Source of the DNA: JAIBAI01 sp044238875
GTDB taxonomy: Bacteria > Bacteroidota > Bacteroidia > M30B66
Direction: 5' to 3'
Length of the DNA: 12,368 nucleotides
Assembly: GCA_044238875.1 (NCBI GenBank)
Contig: JBIICM010000064.1
Span: forward strand, 1-12,368
Below are positions 1-5,760 of this stretch, in pieces. Every line of letters starts with the position of its first letter. Position 1 is the first letter of the stretch. Both the position numbers and the translations under genes were made by a program. The notes under the pieces were generated by a model that saw only the letters and a program-made list of their open reading frames with translations, made no database searches and was not told the origin of the DNA.

Positions 1-20
1 GGGATATGATATGTAAAAAA

Positions 21-148
21 GTCCGCGTAGCGGACGACCTTACGGTAACGGTAACCAAATACCTCTAAAGTCCGCGTAGCGGACGACCTTACGGTAACGG
101 TAACCAAATACCTCTAAAGTCCGCGTAGCGGACGACCTTACGGTAACG
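21..148. repeat. 49-bp tandem palindromic repeats (REP-like), two full copies plus a partial third
   Basis: Near-perfect direct repeats start at 21, 70 and 119 with a period of 49 bp. Each opens with the palindrome GTCCGCGTAGCGGAC (6-bp arms, 3-nt loop), followed by a smaller one, TTACGGTAA. The third copy keeps only the first 30 bases (119-148) and ends 11 bp from the stop codon of the neighbouring transposase. Short palindromes clustered beside a Y1 transposase are the hallmark of REP/BIME elements mobilised by RAYT proteins; that link is inferred from position. The repeats are contiguous with no unique spacers, so this is not a CRISPR array. Confidence 0.8.
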
Positions 149-159
149 CAGAGGGGCTG

Positions 160-621
160 TCAGTCAATGAACTGAAAGACATACCGCTCGTCGTAAACGA
201 CTTCATACTCGTTGAGCCAGTCAAGATACTCCTGTCTGAATGATTTTTTTTGATGGTGCTGCTCCTGATTGAGGATATAACGGATAACAATATCACGTTG
301 TGAACGGGCATAGGAAAAGGCTCCGAAACCTCTCTGCCAGCTGAACCGGCCTTTTACCTTCCGGTTGTCGTTGATCCATTTGGAAGAACTTGCCTTTAGC
401 ATGCGCATTTGATCTGATATGCTCATTGTAACAGGCAGCTCAAAAAACACATGCACATGGTCTAACCATCCGCCAACGGCAAGGGGAAAGGCGCCGTCAT
501 TTTTTAAAATTCCGGCCATGTACCGGTGTAGTTCATCACGGAAATCGCTGGTAATAATATTCTGGCGGCCTTTGACCGCAAAAACACAATGAATATTAAG
601 TTGTGAATAGGAATTAGCCAT
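160..621 (-). CDS. Y1 HUH transposase, IS200/REP-associated (RAYT) type
   Basis: A single-strand DNA transposase of the Y1_Tnp family, 153 aa, normal length and apparently intact. The metal-binding HUH motif is H55-V-H57 in the context LDHVHVFFEL. The probable nucleophile is Tyr115 in RYILNQEQHH, followed by the conserved N/Q and HH residues of this family. There is no TnpB gene and no second transposase, so this is either a solo IS200-like element or a domesticated RAYT. The palindromic array immediately 3' of the gene favours the RAYT reading. The ATG at 619-621 is preceded by an AT-rich stretch without a clear ribosome binding site. Family assignment is strong; mobile versus domesticated cannot be told from one locus. 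Confidence 0.9.
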   Translation of the reverse strand: MANSYSQLNIHCVFAVKGRQNIITSDFRDELHRYMAGILKNDGAFPLAVGGWLDHVHVFFELPVTMSISDQMRMLKASSSKWINDNRKVKGRFSWQRGFGAFSYARSQRDIVIRYILNQEQHHQKKSFRQEYLDWLNEYEVVYDERYVFQFID

Positions 622-728
622 AAAAATTTAAGGTTTAATAAATATGATTTCATACAAAAATAACATTTAATTGATGGCCGGGGTAAGGTGTTTTTCGCAA
701 TGAAATTTTTTATGTAGGTTTGTTAGCC

Positions 729-737
729 TAAAATTTG
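729..737 (+). promoter_or_regulatory. Imperfect Bacteroidota -7 element upstream of bactofilin
   Basis: TAAAATTTG resembles the TAnnTTTG consensus but has one extra base between TA and TTTG. It ends 5 nt before the bactofilin ATG. No convincing -33 TTTG lies at the usual distance. It is the best promoter candidate in the 121-bp gap between the transposase and bactofilin starts. Confidence 0.35.
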
Positions 738-742
738 ACCCT

Positions 743-1171
743 ATGTTCAATACGAAAGAGAGCAAAAATGCTGCATCCGGAGAAGCCGGAGGAACCAACC
801 AGATTCTTTCAGGAACCACCATTAACGGAGATATTGTTTGTGACGGCAATATCAGGGTAGATGGTATTTTGAACGGATCGCTCATGGCGAAGGGCAAGGT
901 TGTGATTGGGCCATCAGGCATCATTGACGGGGAGATAAACTGTCAGAATGCTGACATTTCAGGATCTGTTAAGGCAAAAGTAACTGTTGCAGAATTGCTC
1001 ACCTTAAAAGCAACAGCCAAACTAAGCGGTGATATCAGTGCTAATAAGCTTTCGATCGAACCCGGCGCCAATTTTACCGGAGCCTGCAGCATGGGCGGAA
1101 TCGTAAAAGATTTCAACAAACATGGCAGCAACGGCGAAAAACAGCGGCCAGTCGCCGAGAAAATGGCTTAG
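743..1171 (+). CDS. Bactofilin (polymer-forming cytoskeletal protein)
   Basis: Bactofilins polymerise without nucleotide into filaments that position cell-wall and envelope proteins. This 142-aa protein has the family layout: a short disordered Gly/Ala/Ser-rich N-terminus (about 1-20), a beta-helical core (about 21-115) of short repeating segments such as GDIVCDGNIRVDGILNGSL and GVVxG-like turns, and a charged C-terminal tail. The phrase LSGTTINGDI at the start of the core is typical. It is the first gene of a plus-strand run and overlaps the next gene by 50 bp, suggesting co-transcription and coupled translation. A class A PBP lies further down the same run, which would fit a role in wall growth; that connection is inferred. 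Confidence 0.92.
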   Translation: MFNTKESKNAASGEAGGTNQILSGTTINGDIVCDGNIRVDGILNGSLMAKGKVVIGPSGIIDGEINCQNADISGSVKAKVTVAELLTLKATAKLSGDISANKLSIEPGANFTGACSMGGIVKDFNKHGSNGEKQRPVAEKMA

Positions 1172-1352
1172 AACCTATGCCCGCTTCAGCGGCATGGCTA
1201 TCCAAATGGCTACAGTAATTATTGCTGGCACTTGGTTGGGCCACAAAGCTGACATACACTGGGAAACAAGCCCCTGGTTCACAACAATTGGTGCATTGGT
1301 TTCTTTCTCCATTGCCATTTATTGGTTATTTTCTGCCATTCCGAAGAAATGA
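1122..1352 (+). CDS. atpZ: AtpZ/AtpI-family F-type ATP synthase accessory protein
   Basis: A small integral membrane protein of 76 aa. A basic N-terminus (RKWLRTYARF) leads into two membrane helices, about residues 23-42 (AIQMATVIIAGTWLG) and 51-72 (PWFTTIGALVSFSIAIYWLF). This two-helix form with a short polar turn (HKADIHW) matches the AtpZ/DUF-type AtpI proteins encoded ahead of F1Fo ATP synthase genes and implicated in Fo assembly or divalent-cation handling. Its start lies 50 bp inside bactofilin; the next in-frame ATG, at 1194, would remove the conserved lead-in to the first helix, so the overlapping start is preferred. Its stop codon overlaps the next start (ATGA). The ATP synthase structural genes do not follow. 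Confidence 0.82.
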   Translation: MAATAKNSGQSPRKWLRTYARFSGMAIQMATVIIAGTWLGHKADIHWETSPWFTTIGALVSFSIAIYWLFSAIPKK

Positions 1353-1759
1353 AACTCCCCTCAGGATACCTGCGATTCACTGTTAAAATGCTGCTGCTGA
1401 GCCTCGGATGTTCAATCATGGCGGTTGTTTTGTTAAAAAACGGCATAATAAGGCTCAGCGGAGTTTTTGCTCTTGGCCCTGTTGCATTGTTTTTTTTGCT
1501 CAGCCAGATTCTTCATTATTTTTTTCTCAAGGCATTGCAGGGAAGACCTCAACAGTTTATAAACGCCTTTATGGGCGGGCAGGCATTAAAAATGTTCATT
1601 CATCTAATGGTTTTAACCCTTGTTAGTTTCGGTTTCCCCCAAATGGCTATACACTTTATCATATTATATGCCGTTTACTATCTATTGTTTACAATAGCCG
1701 AAGTTGCGGGGTTGGGATCTGTATCTGTATCCCGCCTTCAAAATGAACCCGGAAACTGA
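1349..1759 (+). CDS. AtpI-like four-helix membrane protein
   Basis: A 136-aa hydrophobic protein with four predicted membrane segments (roughly residues 12-30, 35-60, 80-100 and 101-125). In Bacteroidota a protein of this size and layout usually sits between atpZ and atpB and is annotated as ATP synthase protein I-like or hypothetical. The motif FINAFMGGQALKMFIHL resembles the F-x-N-x-F-M...LK-x-F stretch of those proteins; this is recognition from memory, not a search. I place the start at ATG 1349, overlapping the atpZ stop as ATGA, not at the frame-compatible ATG 1322, because the extra nine residues come from within atpZ and look unrelated. Function is probably in Fo assembly but unproven. 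Confidence 0.7.
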   Translation: MKLPSGYLRFTVKMLLLSLGCSIMAVVLLKNGIIRLSGVFALGPVALFFLLSQILHYFFLKALQGRPQQFINAFMGGQALKMFIHLMVLTLVSFGFPQMAIHFIILYAVYYLLFTIAEVAGLGSVSVSRLQNEPGN

Positions 1760-1774
1760 TCCCCATCAATTTGC

Positions 1775-1782
1775 TAAATTTG
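1775..1782 (+). promoter_or_regulatory. Bacteroidota -7 promoter element for the PBP gene
   Basis: TAAATTTG matches TAnnTTTG exactly and ends 6 nt before ATG 1789. There is no good -33 TTTG at the expected distance. If active it would give a transcript with almost no 5' leader and make the PBP gene at least partly independent of the upstream unit. Confidence 0.5.
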
Positions 1783-1788
1783 CCACGC

Positions 1789-4053
1789 ATGGCTAAGCAT
1801 CAGGGCAAGAGTAATAAGAAAACCGAGCCGGCACGTAAGTATATAAAATGGATTTGGCTGACACTGGCGGGACCGGTGCTGCTGGTTTTTTTATTGGTAA
1901 TGCTTACAGCTATCGGCTTGTTTGGCAGACTGCCTACCATTGAAGACCTTGCCAATCCAAGATCCAATCTGGCATCAGAAATCATTTCTGCAGACCAGGT
2001 AGTGTTGGGGAAATTCTTTGTGGAAAACAGAAGTAATGTGCGGTATGAAGCGTTGCCTCCGCAACTGGTTAATGCCCTGATTGCAACTGAAGATGCCCGT
2101 TTTTACAGCCATTCGGGCGTTGATATCCGAGCCTTGTTAAGGGTATTGGTTCGCACCATTCTGGGGGGCGACAGTGATTCGGGCGGAGGAAGTACTATAA
2201 CACAGCAGTTGGCCAAAAACATGTTTCCCCGGGAAGACCTCAACAAAATAGAAGTCATCTTCAGGAAGATCAAAGAATGGATCATCGCAATTAAGCTGGA
2301 GCGTAACTTTACAAAAAATGAGATCGTCGCGCTCTACTTTAACACGGTTGATTTTGGCAATCAGGCATACGGCATTAAAAGTGCTTCAAGCATCTTCTTT
2401 GATTGTGAGCCGAAGGAATTAAAAACAGAAGAGGCCGCTTTGCTGGTTGGTTTGCTGAAGGGACCTTCGCTCTATAATCCGCGCAGGAATTATGAAAGGG
2501 CGCTCAACCGGAGAAACGTGGTGCTTAACCAAATGGTTCGATATGACAAGCTCGATGAAGCAGCTGCTGATTCACTGAAAGGTCTCCCCATTGACCTTTC
2601 GCGCTTTCAGGCAGAAAGCCATACATCCGGACTGGCTACCTATTTCAGAGAATTTCTCAGGGAACAACTTTCTGAATGGTGCAAGAAGCATAAAAAACCA
2701 GACGGAAGTACTTATAACCTCTATAAAGATGGTCTGAAAATTTACACCACCATCAATGCCAGCATGCAGAAATATGCTGAGGATGCTGTAAAGGAGCATC
2801 TGAAAGGGCTGCAAAAGGAGTTTTTCTCCCATTGGAAAGGCCATAAGAACGCTCCATTTACCGGACTTCCAGATAGCAAAATCAGGCAAATACTGCTGCA
2901 GGCCATGCAAAGAAGCGACCGTTACAGGAAACTGAAAGGAGACGGTTTTTCTGACAAAGAGATTGAAACGGCTTTTCAGAAAAAGACCAAAATGAAAATC
3001 TTTACCTGGAATGGCGATAGCACAGTTACGATGAGTCCGTGGGATTCACTGCGCTACCATAAATTTATCCTTCAGACAGGTATGATGTCTGTTGAGCCTC
3101 AAACAGGGTATATACGCACCTGGGTGGGAGGCATCAACCAGCGTTATTTTCAATATGATCATGTTTACAGGGGCAAACGTCAGGTAGGTTCCACGTTCAA
3201 GTCGTTTGTTTACGCGGTGGCCATGCAGGAGGGCTGGTCGCCCTGTACACAGGTACCCAACCTGCCCATTTGTATTCAAACCCCTTCAGGAGCCTGGTGT
3301 CCTGATAATTCAAGCAAGGAGCACGAAGGGGCGATGGTTCCTCTGAAGTCAGCTCTCGCCCACTCCATCAACCGGGTATCGGCCTTCCTTATCAAGCAAT
3401 TTGGCGTGCAGCCTGTGATTAAGATGGTGAGACGGATGGGAATTAGCAGTCCGATTGACCCGGTACCTTCAATTTGCCTCGGTACGCCTGATGTTTCGGT
3501 TTACGAAATGGTGGGTGCAGTTAGCACTTTCGCCAATCAGGGTATTTATATTGAGCCTACCTGGCTGATGCGCATTGAGGATAAAAACGGGAATGTACTG
3601 GAGGATTTCAGACCCCGGATTGTGGAAGCGCTGGATGAACAAACCGCCTATCTGGTGATAGAACTGATGAAAGGGGTTGTTGAAGGGGGCACCGCTACCC
3701 GCCTGAGGGGTCGCTATGGCCTTACCAATCCGATTGCCGGTAAAACAGGCACAACACAGAATAATTCTGACGGGTGGTTCATGGGCTTAACACCCGATCT
3801 GGTTACCGGGGTATGGGTGGGCTGCGAAGACCGTGCCGCCCATTTTAGGTCCACAGCACTTGGTCAGGGTGCCAATACAGCACTCCCTATCTGGGGTTTG
3901 TTCATGAAAAAAGTGTATGCCGACAGATCACTGCGCGATGAGGTTGGAAAAGGCGACTTTAAACGCCCGGCAAAACTCAGTGTTGAAATCAACTGCAATG
4001 ATTATCAGCAGGGAAAAGTGCTGCAAACAGAAACCGAAAATTTTGATCAGTAA
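1789..4053 (+). CDS. Class A penicillin-binding protein (PBP1A-type transglycosylase/transpeptidase)
   Basis: A bifunctional peptidoglycan synthase anchored in the inner membrane, 754 aa, full length for Bacteroidota class A PBPs. Order: short basic cytoplasmic tail, membrane anchor (about 21-45), GT51 glycosyltransferase domain (about 70-245) with catalytic Glu101 in ATEDARFYSHSG and the GGSTITQQLAKN motif, then the penicillin-binding domain. The latter has the nucleophile box S468-T-F-K471, S526-I-N528, and K652-T-G-T-T. All catalytic motifs are intact. A TTG six codons upstream (1771) is in frame, but ATG 1789 just after a -7 element is the better start. It lies 29 bp after the AtpI-like gene and 2 bp before the CoA-transferase subunit. 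Confidence 0.96.
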   Translation: MAKHQGKSNKKTEPARKYIKWIWLTLAGPVLLVFLLVMLTAIGLFGRLPTIEDLANPRSNLASEIISADQVVLGKFFVENRSNVRYEALPPQLVNALIATEDARFYSHSGVDIRALLRVLVRTILGGDSDSGGGSTITQQLAKNMFPREDLNKIEVIFRKIKEWIIAIKLERNFTKNEIVALYFNTVDFGNQAYGIKSASSIFFDCEPKELKTEEAALLVGLLKGPSLYNPRRNYERALNRRNVVLNQMVRYDKLDEAAADSLKGLPIDLSRFQAESHTSGLATYFREFLREQLSEWCKKHKKPDGSTYNLYKDGLKIYTTINASMQKYAEDAVKEHLKGLQKEFFSHWKGHKNAPFTGLPDSKIRQILLQAMQRSDRYRKLKGDGFSDKEIETAFQKKTKMKIFTWNGDSTVTMSPWDSLRYHKFILQTGMMSVEPQTGYIRTWVGGINQRYFQYDHVYRGKRQVGSTFKSFVYAVAMQEGWSPCTQVPNLPICIQTPSGAWCPDNSSKEHEGAMVPLKSALAHSINRVSAFLIKQFGVQPVIKMVRRMGISSPIDPVPSICLGTPDVSVYEMVGAVSTFANQGIYIEPTWLMRIEDKNGNVLEDFRPRIVEALDEQTAYLVIELMKGVVEGGTATRLRGRYGLTNPIAGKTGTTQNNSDGWFMGLTPDLVTGVWVGCEDRAAHFRSTALGQGANTALPIWGLFMKKVYADRSLRDEVGKGDFKRPAKLSVEINCNDYQQGKVLQTETENFDQ

Positions 4054-4055
4054 TT

Positions 4056-4763
4056 ATGAATAAAACGGTAAAAAACGCCCTCGAGGCCATCAGCGGAATA
4101 AAAGACAATATGGTGATCGGATTGGGAGGGTTCGGCTTGTGCGGAATTCCGGAAAATTGCATTGGTGCACTGAATGAGAGCGGCGTTAGTGGTCTGACCT
4201 GTATTTCGAACAATGCCGGCGTTGATGATTTCGGGATTGGCCTGATGCTGCAGAAAAGGCAGGTGAAAAAGATGATTTCGAGTTATGTTGGTGAGAATGC
4301 AGAGTTTGAAAGGCAATTGCTGAGCGGAGAGTTACTGGTTGACCTGATACCACAGGGCACACTTGCTACCCGCCTGATGGCAGCGGGTTATGGCATGCCC
4401 GCCATATATACCCCGGCGGGCGTGGGAACCGAAGTGGCTGATGGAAAGGAAGTACGCAATTTTAAAGGCAAGGATTACCTGCTTGAATATGCTTTTGATA
4501 TTGATTTTTCGATAGTTAAGGCCTGGAAAGGAGATGTGCAGGGTAATTTGATCTTCAGGAAAACATCCCGCAATTTTAACCCGCTCATTGCCATGGCCGG
4601 AAAAATTACCATTGCCGAAGTTGAACAGCTGGTGCCTGCCGGAGAACTGGATCCCGATCAGGTACATTTACCCGGCATTTATGTTCACCGGATATTTCAG
4701 GGAAGTAATTACCAAAAACGGATTGAACAGCGAACCGTCAAACAAAAAATTCAGGCCGGTTAA
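4056..4763 (+). CDS. scoA: 3-oxoacid CoA-transferase subunit A
   Basis: Subunit A of a two-subunit succinyl-CoA:3-ketoacid (or related) CoA-transferase, which moves CoA between succinyl-CoA and acetoacetate or other acyl groups. The protein is 235 aa, normal for subunit A. The glycine-rich segment GLGGFGLCGIPEN (about 22-34) and the downstream SNNAG, SYVGEN and TPAGVGT stretches are characteristic of the CoA-transferase family I alpha chain. The catalytic glutamate is on the B subunit, which normally follows directly. Here the next 154 bp contain a promoter and attenuator and then an aromatic-amino-acid gene, so no B subunit is in the window. The gene is 2 bp downstream of the PBP and probably co-transcribed with it. 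Substrate cannot be told from sequence. Confidence 0.92.
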   Translation: MNKTVKNALEAISGIKDNMVIGLGGFGLCGIPENCIGALNESGVSGLTCISNNAGVDDFGIGLMLQKRQVKKMISSYVGENAEFERQLLSGELLVDLIPQGTLATRLMAAGYGMPAIYTPAGVGTEVADGKEVRNFKGKDYLLEYAFDIDFSIVKAWKGDVQGNLIFRKTSRNFNPLIAMAGKITIAEVEQLVPAGELDPDQVHLPGIYVHRIFQGSNYQKRIEQRTVKQKIQAG

Positions 4764-4781
4764 ACCATCGGAAATAATTTT

Positions 4782-4789
4782 TATATTTG
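4782..4789 (+). promoter_or_regulatory. Bacteroidota -7 promoter element of the Phe leader/pheA unit
   Basis: TATATTTG is an exact TAnnTTTG match in the gap after the CoA-transferase gene. It would start transcription near 4793-4796, at the start of the leader reading frame. No clear -33 TTTG is visible at the usual spacing. It is the natural promoter for the attenuated aromatic unit. Confidence 0.6.
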
Positions 4790-4793
4790 AAAC

Positions 4794-4847
4794 GTGAACA
4801 ATAGTCAGTCATTTACCGTATTCTCAAACTGGTTTAGCAAGTGCTAG
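4794..4847 (+). CDS. Putative phenylalanine leader peptide (attenuation peptide)
   Basis: A 17-codon frame opening with GTG and closing with TAG at 4845-4847. It reads MNNSQSFTVFSNWFSKC, with Phe at codons 7, 10 and 14 and Trp at codon 13. It lies between a -7 promoter element and a hairpin-plus-T-tract directly ahead of prephenate dehydratase, as expected for a pheL-like sensor of charged tRNA-Phe. An in-frame TGA ends at 4790, so no longer version is possible, and there is no ATG in frame. The start is only 4 nt after the -7 element, so translation would have to be leaderless or nearly so. Phe density is lower than in enterobacterial pheL. The frame is seen; its translation and role are inferred. 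Confidence 0.65.
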   Translation: MNNSQSFTVFSNWFSKC

Positions 4848-4891
4848 CCGGGAATCTGTATTTGACATATACAAAACATCTAGATCCCGGC
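4847..4891 (+). promoter_or_regulatory. Antiterminator hairpin of the Phe attenuator
   Basis: GCCGGGAATCT at 4847-4857 pairs with AGATCCCGGC at 4882-4891, giving ten base pairs with one bulged A and a 24-nt loop. The 3' arm is the same sequence that forms the 5' arm of the terminator, so the two structures exclude each other. The 5' arm begins at the last base of the leader stop codon. A ribosome finishing the leader would cover it, while one paused at a Phe codon would leave it free. Confidence 0.7.
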
Positions 4892-4914
4892 TCGCAAGGC
4901 CGGGATTTTTTTTT
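4884..4914 (+). terminator. Intrinsic terminator of the Phe attenuator, upstream of pheA
   Basis: ATCCCGGC (4884-4891) and GCCGGGAT (4899-4906) form a perfect 8-bp stem with a 7-nt loop, followed by T through 4914 (nine T counting the one in the stem). It ends three bases before the pheA start codon and inside the 5' leader. It therefore acts as a conditional terminator and not as the end of the preceding gene, whose stop lies 120 bp upstream and before the new promoter. Confidence 0.85.
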
Positions 4915-4917
4915 AAA

Positions 4918-5748
4918 ATGAGCATTAAAGTTACGATTCAGGGACAGGAAGGAAGCTTTCATCATCAGGCCGCCCGCCGGTATTTCGGGGAGGGTGTTCA
5001 AACAGTCGGCTGTGCATCGTTTGCTGAACTGTATAAAAAGGCCGAAGATCCGCAAATCGCAGATGCCGGTTTGATGGCGATTGAAAATTCTATTGCAGGG
5101 AGCATCATGAATAACTACAAGCTGATGCAGAGAGGACAACTTTTTATAACCGGTGAAATTTTTCTCGGCATAAGGCAGCACCTGATGGTCAATCCCGGCA
5201 TTAAAATGCGAGACATACGCGAAGTTCATTCGCATCCCGTTGCTCTTTTACAATGCAGTGATTTTCTGGAGCAGCACCCGCAATGGAAACTCATCGAATC
5301 GCAGGACACCGCCTTTAGTGCCCGCTATATTTATCAGCACAAAGCCCGGCACATGGCCGCCATTGCAAGTGAACTGGCCGCCAAACTGTTCAAACTTGAA
5401 ATTCTGGCAAGGGATGTACAATCGGTTGAAAATAACTTTACGCGTTTTCTTGTGCTCAGCAGATCAGATTTTCAATTTCCGGAGGATGCAACCAAAGCAT
5501 CGGTTTATTTTCAGGCGGAACATCGCAAGGGCAGCCTGGCCAACATTCTGATGGAAATGGCCTCTGCAGGTATCAATCTTTCAAAACTTCAGTCTGTTCC
5601 AATACCGGGTACAGCCTGGGAATACGGGTTTCATGCAGATCTTGAATTCAACCAGATTGACCAGTACAATAACATTATGGATGCGTTGCAACATTTAACA
5701 ACATCGTTGCGTGTATTCGGCGTTTATAAAAAAGGTCAAACCACTTAA
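4918..5748 (+). CDS. pheA: Prephenate dehydratase with C-terminal ACT domain
   Basis: Converts prephenate to phenylpyruvate, the penultimate step of phenylalanine synthesis, in the cytoplasm. At 276 aa it is the normal stand-alone form. The catalytic domain spans about 4-182 with the family signature GQEGSFHHQAA near the start, AIENSIAGSI, and the active-site T175-R176-F177 in ENNFTRFLVL. A regulatory ACT domain (about 194-271) has GSLANIL and, where many homologues have the Phe-binding ESRP motif, QSVP (225-228) followed by WEYGFHADLE. This variant looks like the usual Bacteroidota form. The gene follows the attenuator terminator by three bases with no Shine-Dalgarno. It is 12 bp ahead of the DAHP synthase and likely co-transcribed with it. 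Confidence 0.95.
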   Translation: MSIKVTIQGQEGSFHHQAARRYFGEGVQTVGCASFAELYKKAEDPQIADAGLMAIENSIAGSIMNNYKLMQRGQLFITGEIFLGIRQHLMVNPGIKMRDIREVHSHPVALLQCSDFLEQHPQWKLIESQDTAFSARYIYQHKARHMAAIASELAAKLFKLEILARDVQSVENNFTRFLVLSRSDFQFPEDATKASVYFQAEHRKGSLANILMEMASAGINLSKLQSVPIPGTAWEYGFHADLEFNQIDQYNNIMDALQHLTTSLRVFGVYKKGQTT

Positions 5749-5760
5749 CAATAATAATAT

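Noticed and set aside
21..148. Direct repeats that might suggest a CRISPR array
   Set aside because: The 49-bp units are contiguous with identical sequence throughout and no variable spacers; no cas genes are present.
667..924. Minus-strand open frame opposite bactofilin
   Set aside because: It is a shadow of the bactofilin gene, with no recognisable family or promoter.
1771..1788. In-frame TTG start six codons upstream of the PBP ATG
   Set aside because: The extra codons overlap the -7 promoter element, and the ATG at 1789 begins a normal cytoplasmic tail.
2572..2910. Minus-strand open frame opposite the PBP gene
   Set aside because: It is fully inside a clearly identified gene and its translation has no recognisable domain.
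4790..4917. T-box or metabolite riboswitch upstream of pheA
   Set aside because: The leader is too short, lacks a T-box sequence and specifier stem, and the peptide frame plus two alternative hairpins explain it more simply.
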